In this document: positions 40,977 through 54,091 of the stretch, one piece after another
How the letters are laid out: each line of letters opens with the position of its first letter
Position numbering within the stretch: position 1 is the first letter of the stretch
NCBI GenBank assembly: GCA_031213475.1
Contig: JARUPZ010000030.1
Location: 3,965,371 to 4,029,370, forward strand
Length of the DNA: 64,000 nucleotides
Source: Nereocystis luetkeana
Lineage: Eukaryota > Sar > Phaeophyceae > Laminariales > Laminariaceae
Reading direction: 5' to 3'
Made by a program: the position numbers and the translations under genes
Notes under the pieces: generated by a model
Database searches by the model: none
Told to the model about the DNA's origin: nothing
The model's input: only the letters and a program-made list of their open reading frames with translations

Positions 40977-43295
40977 TTATTTATCGACGTACGCCACGCA
41001 TGTTCGGTGCCTCGACGAGTTGGAGCGAACCTCAGGACTCACGAAGCCGGCTTCCACAAGCTCTTGCCCCAAGTCTAGCGTTATGTACTGCAACAGGTAA
41101 GGCTCAGTGCTCTAAGCGGGTGCACGAAACGGCGGGAAAAAACGTAGGCGAGCAGTGGGGGGAGAGGGGGGGGGGGGGGGGGCGGTGTACTCGACAGGAG
41201 ACATGTACTCGATCTCATGCATGGCCGTTGTCGTATGACCATAGACCCTCGCATCCCTACAATGCTGGGACGGAGCACGTCGGGTTTTCACCGACCAGGC
41301 AGACATTGAGAGAGGGGGGGGGGGTGTACTCGATAGGAGAGATGTACTCGGTCTCATGCATGACCGTAAGTGTATGACCACAGACCCTCGCACCCCTACA
41401 ATGCCGGGACGGAGCTTGTCGGGTTTTCACCGACCAGGCAGACATCGCTTGCACAGACATTGGGAGGGCGGGGGGCGTAGGGGGTTAATATGTTCTGCAC
41501 ACCATCGGTACTCTTTCGAATCATCGGACTCACGATCTGGAGGCAAAGTAGCGGTTTAGAACGGTTTAATGAAAACTCAAACATGAGTTCAGACCCATTC
41601 GATTGTCTCACGAGTGTGAGCATCACGAACTATAGTTACTGTGCCCGGGTTTTACGACGTGTTCGTCGTGCGATGTCGACCTCATCACCCCTTCGATGAC
41701 CCGGCCTTGCCTATGTACGTACTCGGCAACCCCGAGTGTGCGCGGACGATGCTAGGTACTCGTCAAGTTGTGCGAATACGTGACAAGCATGTCAGAACAG
41801 TTGTAGGTTGTAAAAAAGCTTGGCTTATTTCAAGATACCAGTCAAAAAAAAAAAAACGGCGCCTTAAAACGGGGTGTTACCAAGAAGAGAGATAAGCACA
41901 GCATGGACACACAAGACATACACCCAGAATCATACAGCGATATATGGCATCAGAGCAGCAACGATGCGCACGGCATTTGCTCGAGTACAGTGCAACAGCC
42001 TGGCCCCACACAAAAAAACAAAATCGAATATATATATACAGCCAATCGGGTGCAGGGCGATGTGTTCGGGTGTCGTTCTCACCCTGAAGCCGGCAAAGGC
42101 GAACGGGTTGGCCGCCAGCTTCTGGAACGCAGGTGCCAGTGGGTTCATGTCCTGCGGTCGTCCATCCAGGGGGCGACGAAAACGTTACTGGGTGCATTTG
42201 TGTGCAAAGAAAAAGCGTATTGACAGCTACCCACACGAAGTGCATACACGCGACACGTGATGGGAAAGTCGAGGGAATGGGCGTTCAAAACGCCTCCGTG
42301 TAGAAACCCACCATGAATGAGATGGCCCCGCCCGGTCGAAGCACTCGGAACGCCTCGCGGAAAACTTTCCTGTCGATCAGGGTGAGCGTGCGAGAGAAGG
42401 GCTGTCTTAAAACTGCTACAGATGAGCGACGAGAACAGCACCAACGAACGTCAAAAAGTGTACACCTCGCTCTCTCTCTATCGCACAAAGAGGTACCGAT
42501 GTTTCACGTTGCATGCAGATAGGCAAGCCAGCGGCGGTGGCGGTGGCGGTGGCGGCGGCGGCGGCGGCAGCAGCAGCGCTGCTGTAGTAGAAGAACAGAA
42601 AAAATAACAGGCTAACCGCTTACCAAAAACATGTCCGAGGATAAAACAGCACAAATGCAAGAGAAGAGTTTGGGGGAACTGCTGATGGTGCAACTGATCT
42701 GATTTCGTTGAGCGCCGACCCTGTTAAGGCCACTTTATCGGCTAATACCCTCAGCCTGTTTCGCATGCCCTACTGCGTGTAGGGCCTTCTCGGCCGCTGG
42801 CTATATCGCCATGAAGGGGCCGCAATGCCTTCATCATCTTAAAACGTCGACCGTAGCAAAAACAACCGCATCCAGCAGTAAGTGGCATTGCGCTGCGCTG
42901 TCCCAGAGCGCACCGTGCTTCCCATCTGTTGGATAAAAAATACTATTCGTAGCTTGGGGAGAGAGAGCAACACCCCCTAAATATCCCTCAATAGCAGCTG
43001 GGGCAACGACACCACGCAAACTAACTGCATACCCGTAACCGCCGGCCTCCGCTGTCCCCATGTTTCCACCCAACCCAAGAAAAATGTCGACAAGGAGAGG
43101 CAACTGGCCTGTGGCCCTAAGCTCCATCGTGGAACCACGTCCATGCTGCCATCCGCGGCACAGACACAAGAAAACGCACAGAATCTTGACCAGTACCTGG
43201 TATGTAATACTCTTTGGGTCGCAAGAAAAAATCCGGGTCAACACACATACACAGTCAAGCAAAATCGGTTGACATGTGTACGGGCAACTCATAAC

Positions 43296-43328
<33 letters not shown>

Positions 43329-45889
43329 CAAACATATTCCACGGAACGCCAGCGCGCTACAAAACAAAACAGCCGCGCGCCAAAGCGCACCTACCTCGTG
43401 GCCTCCGCCGGAAGCTCGTGGCTCGTGAGCGACAGCGACACCAGGTCTATCGAGTTGTCCGCCAGCCCAGTCCCCTCCCCCGCGGCGTGCAAGTACTCCA
43501 CCGTGCCCCGCGCCGCACTCTGTTCCTCCCTCGTGCGGAGGTTGTGCCTCGCGACGGCAAGCATGTGGGGCGAGAGGTCGACCCCGGTGATGCGGCGCGC
43601 CAAGGGGAAGGTCTGCGCTAGCTTGAGGGTCGACAGCCCGGTAGAGCAGCCGATGTCGAGGATGTCCTTCGGCTCCGGTCCCTTAACATTGGTTTCGACG
43701 CGCGCGATTGTCAGAGCTTTCCCGCGCTTAGACAGTACATACAGCAGTGGTTGTTTTCATCCAAGAGTCTCGCTATCGGAACAGCAACCAGTCCCGATTC
43801 CAACAGTTTCCTTTTTTTCGGCAGCTTTGCAGTCCGTCAGGGATCAAACGGTACATCTGCACAACTCAACGATCATGCCGTTCCAACGACGACGACAGGC
43901 ACAACCATGAATACAAAGCCCCCCCTGCCCCCCCCCCCCCCCCCCCCTAGGTAGGAAAAACAAATATCTACGAGACGTACGGAGAAATAATGTAAGGAGC
44001 GCCCGAATGTTGGAGGTGTCTCTATTCGAGACCAGAAACGGTGCTCCGTCCCGAAAGGGATGCGTGGTCAATGATCTAATGGCCTTCGGCAATTAGCAAA
44101 TGAGTACGCCCACCCCCCTCCGGTTCTGTCATGAACGGAGTGCGTGGTCAATGGTCAAATTACTAAGGCAAGCAACAGATGAGGACCCCCCCCCTCTCCG
44201 CCCCCCCTCCCAAGGCACCCCTTCCGTCGCTCACCCGAAGCATCTCCCGCATTCTCTGATGAAAGTTGCTCCTAAGTCGGTCGTCTCCTTCGGCCTCGAA
44301 CTCCCCCTTAGGCGTGTAGATGTTGGCGTGCACCGACAGCGCCGAGGGCTCCACCTCCAGCGCGGCCTGCCAACACAGGTTTCCCTCCGGGTAGCAGTGA
44401 AACGGCGCCCGGTAGTACTCGGGGGTGTAGTCCCATACCTTCAGGCGGCATGCAGGGGTCGATGTACGTGCGTGTGGGTGAAAAATAAAATGCTTGCTGC
44501 TGGTGTGTACGTCTGTGTGACAAACAAAGGCTTGCCGAGCGGGGACAAGACACAAACTTTCTGTTCGTTTGTTGCTTCGTCGGTGTAGCCGGAGTATCAA
44601 GAGCGGGGGGTGAGGGGTTGGGTCGCACTCGCACGATTCGAAACCTAAACACATAGCTATACGACCTCGCATCAGCGTGCAAGGCACAGGACGTGTCGGT
44701 CGGTCCGACGATCAATACGAGGCCAGATGGGCCAAGTAAACTTAGGCTCCATACCCTACCGCATGAAAAAAACTTTCTATCCACAAGCAAGAAACACGGC
44801 ACGGAACGTTTCCGCCCACAACGATACAAGCATTTCACCGCACCCACACCTTGGTGTCAAGCAGACCGTCGTATTCGGCCTGCAACTGATCCATGTTCCG
44901 CCGCATGGAGTCCACGCGGTCCCCCCACCCCACGCCGAGCGAGTCGGCGCGTTTGACGATCTTCTCGCGCGCTTTGACCGTCGCGAAATCGAAGAACGGC
45001 TCGAACGCGAAGAGGGCGTCGATCGCCTGCGTCGTCAGCTGCAAACCTAAGCTGGAGCTGCGGTCGCACGAGGCGAGGGAGGGGAGGGAAGGAGGGGGTC
45101 GATGCAGCACGGTGAGATAGGAACGAACCCGAAAGCACATCTTGTGTTGGTTATACAGCACCTGCCCACTTGCCTACTCCACAGTGCTAGCAGCCACCGC
45201 GATTGATTAGGCTAGCGGGTGGTGCTATACAACCAGCACGTGTTTACGATTGGCTGGTGGGAAGGGGATCAAGCAGGTCAAGCGAGTAGTGCTACATAAC
45301 CCAAAAAAAATGTTCCCCATTGGCGAGTGGGGAAGGCGTGTATCCGGTGATGGCGGGGGTTGGCTTTTGTCGGCTCCGCGAACGCCTTCATCGATATCGC
45401 GCCACTTCTGCTGCGTAAGCCTTTTGGTATTTTGGCCTTGCGCCGCGGAGGTATGTGCGTGTCATCAACCATTCTTGCCGTCTTGGTTTTGCGATCGCCC
45501 TGCATACCCCCCTTTCCCCCGAGCATCGTCTGACAGCGATGCCACCAACAGCATCGAATGCTGACCGCATGGACACACGACGGTCATTCACCTAAATTCA
45601 CACAGGCCGAATGACTACCAATATCACGACCTTACGGGGGAGGCACAGTAATCAGAACCCATGATGTGCCCAACAAGAATGTTATCTCCCAATGTAAATG
45701 CTTGCGCACCACATGTGGTTCTGGATGCTATGCCCCCCCGAAACAATACGGCAAACCGAACGCATCGTGCGCCGACACACGCTTTTGGGTCAACCCCAGC
45801 CCCCCACGAGACGAGACAAACCTTTCTTTCATCTCCATGCCAGTCAACGTCGCGTAGCTATCCTCCTCGGCAAACCCTTCCGCCTGCAT
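40977..45889 (-). CDS. SAM-dependent methyltransferase, UbiE/Coq5-like
   Basis: Class I methyltransferase that moves a methyl group from SAM to an unknown small molecule. Exons in coding order: 45889-45822 (5' limit uncertain), 45051-44850, 44438-44235, 43726-43395, 42369-42312, 42151-42083, 41111-40977, about 355 residues. All junctions are in phase. Landmarks: TPEYYRAPFHCYPEGNL-type block near 95, SAM-binding motif I DILDIGCSTGLST (179-191), VDLS (206-209), LRPGGAISFM (279-288), DMNPLAP..FQKLAANPF (289-306), and STEPYL at the start of the last exon (312-317). This block order matches plant and algal methyltransferases that I associate with plastids. A transit peptide exon may lie upstream of 45889, but I cannot place it. 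The closest named relatives act on quinones or phenolics, so substrate is open. Introns hold family C copies and microsatellites. Confidence 0.85.
41161..41460 (+). repeat. Two family C repeats in tandem
   Basis: Two full units, 41161-41310 and 41313-41460. Each has a G tract, GTACTCGA(C/T)AGGAGA, CATGCATG(G/A)CCGT and GGGTTTTCACCGACCAGGCA. They lie in the last intron of the methyltransferase, close to its acceptor. Confidence 0.9.
42534..42580. repeat. GGCGGT/GGC microsatellite
   Basis: (GGCGGT)n grading into (GGC)n and (AGC)n in a methyltransferase intron. Confidence 0.9.
43296..43330. repeat. ACA trinucleotide microsatellite
   Basis: About twelve ACA units in a methyltransferase intron, just downstream of exon 43726-43395. 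Confidence 0.95.
43918..44172 (-). repeat. Family C long form, inverted
   Basis: A C run of about 25, then sequence complementary to the tail of the copy at 19679: GGAGGTGTCTCTA and AACGGTGCTCCGTC-CGAAAGGG. Part of the tail is repeated at 44100-44165. It lies in a methyltransferase intron. Confidence 0.65.
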
Positions 45890-48060
45890 CGACGTTCTGG
45901 CACCCGGATGCCCCCTGCTGTGGTGAAGGACGGGGTTTCGAGCAGAGGAAATGATTGGGCATGCTGGCCGGGGAAAGCGGCAACGAGAGGGATTCCTAGC
46001 GCCACGTACCTTCCCTGGCAACTACCCGGAAGCTCAGAGCCGGGGGAAATCTGGAAAGGGCACTGGTGTTTCTCGAAACATCACTCCACAACGGAGCAGT
46101 TATCCCCTGAAGCATACGTACGATGACAAGTTTAGTGCTGGCAGAGCTGCGGTGACCCGGTCCACGATCATGCGGAAGACACGACGGCGCAAGGCAGGCG
46201 ATCCGTGAGCCCTCTATTTTTCGCGGGCACGGAGGGAACAATCGTTTATATATACGTAGATCTCCGCACTTCATGAACGCATGAAACCATAAAAAAATAG
46301 TCAGCAGCTTTCCCTCCCTTTCTGTGAGGCATGGTACTTGGAACTAGTGTGGGATGCTCTATTTCAAAATTGTAAAAAGACTCCGCAGACCAATCAGCAA
46401 GCGCCTTGATGCCAAAAAAAAAACCTGGTGACGATCTATTCGAGCAGCAGTTAGATTGTTTGAGACTAGACCACACCAGACGCCACTTCTTGCAGCATGG
46501 ACGACGTCACACCTTCGTCGACGGTTGCGGTTGCGAGCGTCAAGACCGGAGCCATGCTGCTGCACGTGCTGCCGTCCATCACCGGCGCCGGAAGCCATCT
46601 CCGTCCGCTTTCCGATAGCTGCCGGGAATCCTGTTACATAGCGCGAGACGCACCGGCGATTTCATGGTTTTGTATTCGTTGTCTAGCGTCCCATCGTTGC
46701 GAGTAAAAACATAACGTGTAGCTGCCTTGGCACGAACGCACGGCGTGCCATAGCTATCAGCGTGCCATACAGAAAAGGGAATATACCTGTGACCACGGCT
46801 TTTGTGCAGAGGGCTGGAACGTAAAAGAGGTGGTTTAAAAAACAAACAAACAAACAAACACGACACACTGCAGCAGTGCTCTCAGCAGCGTCCGTCTGAA
46901 CAGTCGACGCATGCTTTGCGTGTGCGGAAGACTGATCGGGACGGCCACCCTGAATCGTTTCATCTCACTGACGCCTTGTCCCGGAAAGGCATGACCTACG
47001 AGCACTACAAGCAACTGATCTACACTGATGTACGAGCAGCAGCACGAATCTTGATGGTCGCGAGAACGTCGAAAGCTCGCCAAATCGCATGCACGGTAGA
47101 CTATGGCTCGACCATGGTCATGAGGACGACCAACAAGACGCCGGCCACCGACGGTAAGAGGTTTTACGTCCAGTCCAACGGCGGAACCATCTCGCTCTCT
47201 TCGAACCTACCCCCGGCCCAGTAGCAGCGCCCACGTGGTTCGCACTTCCACGCGCAGGGATCTCCCCTTAACTCCCTGGTCATGAACGTAACCGATCATC
47301 TCAACCCCTCTCCAACAACGCCGCCGACTGGCCGTTGAGGTGCGGGGTCGAGTTGTCCGCAGTCTCCCTAACGTTTCCTCCGCATCGGACCCTAGGCTCT
47401 TCTTGCCGCTACTGGCCAACTCCGCGAGGTCACAGGCCCTCAGTGAACATGGAGGACGCTGCCTCAACAGCAGCGCGACGGATCACAGCATGAAGACTTG
47501 CAGGCAGGATCATTTAAACGCCCCGGGCATTATCAACCCAGCGCATGGTATGCTCAACGATGGACGCCTTCTGGTAGCGGCAACAGTGCATGCTGTCCTA
47601 CCGCCGCGGGAGCTACGAGCGCAACGTCGAGCGCAACTCCAACGGTCATTCCAGCAGCTACAACAACAACACCGACAGGAAAACTGTCTCTAGCGGCAAA
47701 TGCGCACCGGTGCCGTGAAGCGGGAGCTATCCCGACCACAAGGCCAAATCCACCATGACTTGCCCGTGCCGTCGACGCCATATATGCCATGGGTGCAGGT
47801 ATGTCGGTGCTGAGTAGTATATCATCCATCATGGTATTCGTGATTTCCATCGCTGCCTCTCTCACTCCCTCCTAGGCATAGCTACGTAGGGTGCAGAAAT
47901 CAGGAGATACTCGTACCGGACGCAGGAAGCAGTGCTAGAAGAGAACTCGGTGGGCTATTGAGGTTTCCCTATTCCGCCATTTGCATCGCCTGTCAGAACT
48001 AATACTCCTGAGCAACTATACGTTCTCATGTCTATTGCCCCGGATCACGTGTGCCCTTCA
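45890..48060. other. Unassigned region with protein-like frames
   Basis: Plus-strand frames at 46497-46706 (starting MDDVTPSSTVAVASV), 46802-47224 (containing MTYEHYKQLIYTDVRAAARI) and 47498-47758 (Ala/Thr-rich) look somewhat protein-like but share no recognised domain. They could be a decayed transposon or a poorly conserved gene. A 5' exon of the minus-strand methyltransferase may also be here. Confidence 0.25.
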
Positions 48061-48245
48061 TGTCAATACCGAACAACCCGGTATGGTTCGGTAAGAACCT
48101 GAAACTACAGTATTAATAGTACCCGACACTTCGGAAATCTCGGCACGACTTCAATAACGGTACCTGACACTTCGGTAAGTTCAGTACGACGTCTATGCCG
48201 GTACCCGACATTTCGGTAAGTTCGGTACGCCCATCAAGCATTCCC
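48060..48245. repeat. Tandem array, GGTACCCGACA-TTCGGTAAGTTC unit
   Basis: Four degenerate units of roughly 45 bp built on GGTACC(C/T)GACA(C/T)TTCGGTAA and GTTCGGTACGAC. Confidence 0.75.
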
Positions 48246-48524
48246 CGGGTACCGATATACAGTACCTGGTAATCGACAGGCTCTATCGAAGATACCCGTA
48301 CAATATGGTATCATATCTGATACGGTAGAAAACTCAAAATAACTACAGTAAGTAGCGGTCAGCAGTAGTAGGAAACCCCCATGGCGATCCGTATGACTGA
48401 CCGTGAACGTCAACCGAAGCTAAACGACCTCTGCCGTACTGCAGTATGTACCTCGTACCAGGTACAACATTTGAGAACCAGGTTGTGAATTGGTGCGTAA
48501 GAGCGAGTATCAGCAACAATTAGG

Positions 48525-49876
48525 CCCTAGCGAATAAGTCATGCCTTAAAGAATGCCTTAGAGCCCTTTCTCAGCAGAGCCCTGCCTTAGACGCTGTTTC
48601 GTGCCTTACGTGCCTTACTCCCGTAAGGCAACGTACCTGCGCTCGAAAAGGGGCAATAAGGCACGTTTTGTGCACCGAAATAACGCAGTTAGATTCGAAC
48701 TCCCTGAAAACGGGGTTTGGGGTCACATAGCGTAGGTCGCTCTGTCGCTCAGCTCAAAGCCAGGTCAGCGGTCAGCCATCTGAAGAGAGTCTCTAGGGAC
48801 TTCTGGCTAAGCTACAAGGAGCAACTTCCCTTGTGGTTCGATCTGGTCCGAAACCTGTGGCTTTTTCAGCCATCATCGGCGATGATGGAACGCGTCTTCT
48901 CGGTCGTGAACATCGTGTTTGGCGCGCAGCAGACAACTATCATCTTGAACGATCTGTTCGAGCTGACGGTTATGTTGCGCCACAACAGCGGGGAATTCGG
49001 CGCGGCACCAGGAAGGATGCTCCCGAACCCGAACCCATCGCCTAGTAGGTAGCCACTAGTGGGGGGGCAGCGGCGGGAGAAAGGAGTCCGTATGATGTCT
49101 GCTGACGCTTGAGACAATTCGTCCCAGTAAACATATCGATTTGTCTGTCTATTTTGCTTCCTCTTCTTTCTCTGTGTCCGGATTTGGGTTTGGCGTTCGC
49201 CCGTGAGCATGACGTCAGGGGAAATTGAGCCATTAAAAGTATCATACGAGTACGAACGAACTTGGTTATGCTGGAGTTGGGTGGAGAGGGCGGTTTATAA
49301 TACGGAGAATTCACTACAGACGAACACCTTACCGTCGACCACAGCACCGCGGTAAGCTGAACGCGTACAGTCCGCTGTTGCTGTGCTGCTGTTGTACATA
49401 CCCCTTTCCGCCGGTGTACGCACGCATGCAAGCATCCGCACTGTGGTTGATGTATGTTGAGCTGTGCTGGGGTATCTATGAAAACGCAAGCTGTGACGTT
49501 GATTGAGATGTTCCTGGCACAATGTTCCCGATAACTCACTACTGCTACTCAGACAAGCGCATTTTATCCTACTGCTGTGCTGCTGTATTTGCAGTCCAAT
49601 CGTGCCCGACTCTTGTCGTATGTGATGCATATACCGTACCTAACCTATGTGTCCACTCCTCTACGTATCAAACGTGCGCTAGGGTGAAAAAGGGCTGCAA
49701 GGCACGTCTAAGGCATTTTTTAAAGCATTTGCCTTAGCCACATAAGGCATATAAGGCATGAAATGGCACTCAAGGCAAATGCCTTACAGCGTGCCTTACC
49801 CGATTTTGTTTTGCCTGCGGCGCACTATACAGGGCGCACGCCTTAACCCGATTTCGGCGTCCCTTATTCGCTAGGG
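48525..49876 (+). mobile_element. Degenerate hAT-type DNA transposon
   Basis: The perfect 14 bp inverted ends CCCTAGCGAATAAG (48525-48538) and CTTATTCGCTAGGG (49863-49876) enclose 1352 bp. Both subterminal arms (48538-48665 and 49690-49860) are dense in GCCTTA and AAGGC motifs, as in hAT transposase-binding regions. A C-terminal hAT transposase remnant lies between them. I could not find a clean 8 bp target duplication. Confidence 0.8.
48717..49052 (+). pseudogene. hAT transposase C-terminal dimerisation fragment
   Basis: The frame carries WLFQPSSAMMERVFSVV followed by a stretch ending LTVMLRHNS. This matches the C-terminal dimerisation helix block of hAT transposases (PSSA..ERVFS, then L-x-L-x-x-N). 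Only about 70 residues of the domain are left. The catalytic core and BED finger are absent and no ATG-initiated full frame exists. A relic that can no longer move itself. Confidence 0.75.
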
Positions 49877-49967
49877 CTTACTTGGAGCCCACATGCATGG
49901 AAGTAATAAAACAAAATTACCAAATTTCGAGGAGGCAAGGTACTCGTCTGTAGCAGTGGTGTGCATT

Positions 49968-50040
49968 ACCATTTGTTTGTACTAGCAGTTCTACCATTTG
50001 TTTGTACTAGCAGTTTTACCATTTGCTGTTTGTACTCGTA
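49968..50040. repeat. 22 bp tandem repeat, about three copies
   Basis: ACCATTTGTTTGTACTAGCA with GTT or GTTCT linkers, two perfect units and one diverged. Confidence 0.9.
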
Positions 50041-50999
50041 GCACTACGTGCTGGAGTAGTATCACACTCGACTTGTCGTAGGCCTACTAATATGTTGGCT
50101 CATGTACCATGTACCATGTGCCATGCGAGTACAGCAGTATACCAGGTATACAACGAAAAGACAAAATGCGGCGGTTCTCAACCTTCACATCCCTCCAAAG
50201 GATGATTCGTTCAATTTTCATCTCTCGTTTTGTGGAGGCTTAGAGCACACGCGGCTACCCCAACCTCGTCATACCTCAGCCATGCGTATAGCACTGCTGC
50301 TACTCTTGCAGTCGGTATGATTGGCAGCAGGCGCGGTCAACAGAATCGTGCATGCATTCGTCGCCAAAACAGACCACCAGCATGTTGGTGCTATATACCT
50401 GGTACCTGGTACGTGCCAGAAAAGTACTCGTCGTAGAGAAGTAATATTTTTCATCATCCTGTATGCTTACTCGTATGATGGCCGCCGCCGCACGGTACGA
50501 AGCCTGTGGCAGTCCATGGGAGCAAAAGAATAGCCGCCGCAGCGACGGAGCCTGTAGCTAGCATGAGTCCTTGAAAATTTCCGGTAGAACAGGGGCGCAG
50601 CCGTAGCGTGGTTGCTCGTGGGAATACAATAGTCGACTTTTGAACATTCAACCCAAATACAGGGGACGGTATATACATGATCCCGGGGTTTCAACATATT
50701 TTTCCCAGTCTGTTCGCAAGCCCTCCCAATCCAAAGTCTCCATTTGAGGCGGGCATCTTGAATCGACACCTGTTACACCGGCATGAGCGGCATGAGCGAT
50801 GTAATATATGACCGTGACAGATACCTGGTACCTGGTAGATATTTCGGCCCCCGCCGTCTCCACCACCAGCCTACTCTCGACGGGGCTTGCTACGCACAGG
50901 CTTGGCAATGCCGTGGTACAGCAGTACCGCTGCATGTAGGAGGAGTAGCAGGTAGGTTTTTAAGGCCGCCATCGTCTCTCCGTTGACAAATCATGATCC

Positions 51000-51235
51000 A
51001 GATTATCAGTTCCTCACCTGCCGTTAGTCGCGATATGCAGGATCTGTACAGATAACCGGGATCTACATACACGGCAGTTCAGGCCCAACCCAGGAAACAT
51101 GTGCGATATGCTATTGTAGATCATGCAGACTATACGGCCTCCACCCGGCAACATGAACTACTACTACTGTTGCTGTCGCAGATCATGAAGTGGGGATCGA
51201 AGAGCTGTCCGAGGTGCGGAATGTTCTGAGACATG
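51000..51235. repeat. Family G dispersed repeat
   Basis: CTCACCTGCCGTTAGTC, GGATCTGTACAGATA, AACCCAGGAAACATGTG and CACCCGGCAACATGAAC follow in the same order as in the copy at 31990-32250. Confidence 0.7.
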
Positions 51236-53628
51236 ATGAGCCACAGAGTGCCAGGTATGTATGTATCAATCACAATCGTCATTTTTTTGAGGCCAGGCCG
51301 GCCACACTTCAGACTTCAGGAGGCAGTGGTAGCTGCGTGTAGTCGTCGCCGGCCATCGTGGTGGAGGATACACTGCACTCCAGACACCACTACAGTAGTG
51401 TCGTTGTAGGCAGCAACAGCTTGAGCAGTAATACTGCTATATCCTCAACCTGCGCCAAACCACTATCCGGGGTGAACCCCTCGCCACGCGCTGCTACCGT
51501 ATTAAAAGTCAGAATAGACGAATCCACCTTCCCCATTTTTTCAACCACGCCACGTCAAAGTTATTATCGGCTATCATCAATTTTTCCACCTGGAAAGAAT
51601 AGGGATGGTGGATTCCTCGACTTTTAACTACCTTTCTATAAACCGCAGCGCGTGGCGAGGGTCCGCCCCGAACACAATGAAAGCTGAGGTTGAGTCGATA
51701 TCACAAAACATATACTTCGTGTTGATACGAACCAGGTACGAAGTATACCGTATCTTGTTTGGTCAGAAGGGATAACCTGCTCACGGTAGAAAGGCTATGA
51801 AAAGTCAGCGCTGACTGAGTGGTCTGTCATCCCTTCGACCCAATAAACACATGCACCCTATGATATATTGCAACAAAATGTAAACTTCGATGCTTATAGC
51901 CTAACGAGCGCCATTTACTCCATAAAAAAAAAAGAATGTAAAAAACTATTAATGATACCTCTACGCGGCTCGTACTTTCGGAAGCCGGGGACCCCGCCGC
52001 GAACCGCCCGTACGCGGGACCTAACTTCGTATTTTGATCAGAAAGAGCGTGACCGCACATCCATGGTGCCAAACCTCAGGCAACACTAGGGAATATCCTG
52101 CACAAGGACATACACATTTGCCCCCGTTTATACAGCAGAATCGAATCAAGCGCATCTGCTTCATGGGGTAGAGCTGCACCCGCGTCGACACGTGCATCAA
52201 AGAAAGGCGCGAGAGGCAATCAGGGTGGATGTTTTGCAGGGACGCGCTTCGATTGTTCAACCGGCCAGGTCTTCCACATTTTTAGACAAAAATGTGCGTA
52301 TACACCTCCACAGGCCTATTCCTCTCTGCTGCTCAGTATACCGCCCGTGTAATCCAACCAAAGCCGTGTAATCCAACCAAACGAGGGCTACTGCTGTAGA
52401 ATCCCCGCCGTACGTACCTTTCCCCTGCTTCGCTTCGAGTTGGTTATCTCGTTCGAACCGCCAGCTTCAAACACACACGTTACTGCAGATCAGGCGAGTA
52501 GATCACAATGAGCCATGCCGACCAAAAGCCCATCCTATCCTGCGCGAGCAGGATGAGCACAAAATCACTCCTCTTCTCTTATTCTACCATACAGTTCCAC
52601 CACATATTCGACAAAGCCCTGTGATTGGTCAACTGCTTATTGCACGTATGTTTCAGTGCTCCGATTCGGCACCCTGATCCCACGCCGCCCTGATCCCACC
52701 TGGACCTACCCCCCCCAAACTGAACCTGGATATACAGTTAGCCGCCGGCAGGGCCCACCGAGAACCCTGATCCCACGCCGACCAAAACAAAAACAGCGAA
52801 CAATTTTGTCGGATATATGGTACACTCCCTTGCTCTTCTACAGTAGGTGGCACTCCCCCCCCCCCAAAAAAAAAAAGACGTATTCCCCTTATTCCGCATG
52901 TGTCGGCAAGTGAAAGGTGCCAACAAACACCGCGAAGGGCAAACCAGAATGACAAGCAGCACCTTATCATACTCCCATATCGACGCGGAACAAAAAGACG
53001 TCTGTCCCAAGATATTCCAAGAACCACGTGAGAAAAACAAAACATCAGCGAATGAACGCACCACAGCGATATATCATAGCAATCGCACACAAGATTCCGT
53101 ACTCGTGCATTAACAACACGCGCACGCCGATTGCACACCCACTCGCAACAATCGACCAGAACGACAAGGCTCGAAACAAAAAACGCCAGGTCGCCCGACA
53201 ACAACAAATACCCCCGTAAAAATTCGGGTTTACACCTATAACCCCTCTCCAGACCGCCTCGTCACGCCAAGGGTGCCTTGCCGTAGTCCCTTTTCTCTCC
53301 GACAGCGCCCTCTAGAGCGCACGGTCCGGGCGTCAAAACATGGAGACACAAACGTTTTCAGGAAGCTAGAACGCTCTTGAAGTACCCCAGCCAGCCTACA
53401 CCTTCTCCCGCGTCCGCCGTCGCCGCCGTGGAGGAAGCCGTGAGGCCACCCGCGGCAGAATCGGAGCCGTTCGCTTGTGGCATCTGATTGTTCGGAGGGA
53501 AGTGGATCGTAGAACTCGACGTCATATGTGAGGTGTGGCTGCGGCGGCGACGTACCGCAGGAGCCACAGAGGACGAGGCGAGGGCACGGAAGGCGCACGA
53601 GGAACAGGGACGGCGGGTCATATTGAAG

Positions 53629-53760
53629 TCAGAGGGGGATAAAACCAGGGGAAGGAGAGGGAATATCGTACACGAAGACATCCTTGGAGGTCAGCCGAAA
53701 ACGAGCATACTCTTCTTTGTTCTCCAAGTCCAGGCGGTTCTTATCCTTGTCGGCACCCAT
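53629..53760 (-). CDS. Small hypothetical frame or first exon
   Basis: An ATG at 53760 opens a charged 43-codon frame (MGADKDKNRLDLENKEEYAR...), rich in D, E and K unlike surrounding non-coding frames. It could be a first exon with a donor after about residue 29 (GTGTAC). A Ser/Ala/Thr-rich frame ending in a stop near 53370 could be the next exon. I cannot verify the splice or name a family. Confidence 0.25.
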   Translation of the reverse strand: MGADKDKNRLDLENKEEYARFRLTSKDVFVYDIPSPSPGFIPL

Positions 53761-54091
53761 ATCTCCTCTCTGCGCGGCTTAAAGGTGCTGAGTGGGGGGC
53801 CGTGACGTCACCTCCTTGCCCACCTTCGGGCGAAAGCTAAAAACGATGTGCTTTGTTACTCTCTGCCCTTCAAAGCTCCGAGGAGACATCTCGCACAGCG
53901 AAAAAAAAAGAAGAGGGGCGATTAAAGGAGATACGGCAACGCGACAGGGAGCCCCCATTATCGAATCGCGAAGATTCTTATCGCCGGTGCTGAACCCCCC
54001 CTTTCCTATTTCATCGCCCAGCACAAAGTAACATACCACTATGACCGGAAATATAGGAAATGTTTATACATAAATATGAATATCCAACGGT

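Larger units (their letters stand above)
49877..53600. other. Gene-poor region
   Basis: Apart from a 22 bp tandem repeat and a family G copy, listed separately, I see no supported gene here. A C run and an A run are at 52854-52875. Confidence 0.4.

Noticed and set aside
40391-41377. 328-codon plus-strand open frame
   Set aside because: It runs antisense through the last methyltransferase exon and into family C G-tract repeats. Composition and lack of any domain mark it as a shadow.
43143-43910. 255-codon plus-strand frame
   Set aside because: Antisense to the methyltransferase SAM-binding exon and through an (ACA)n microsatellite.
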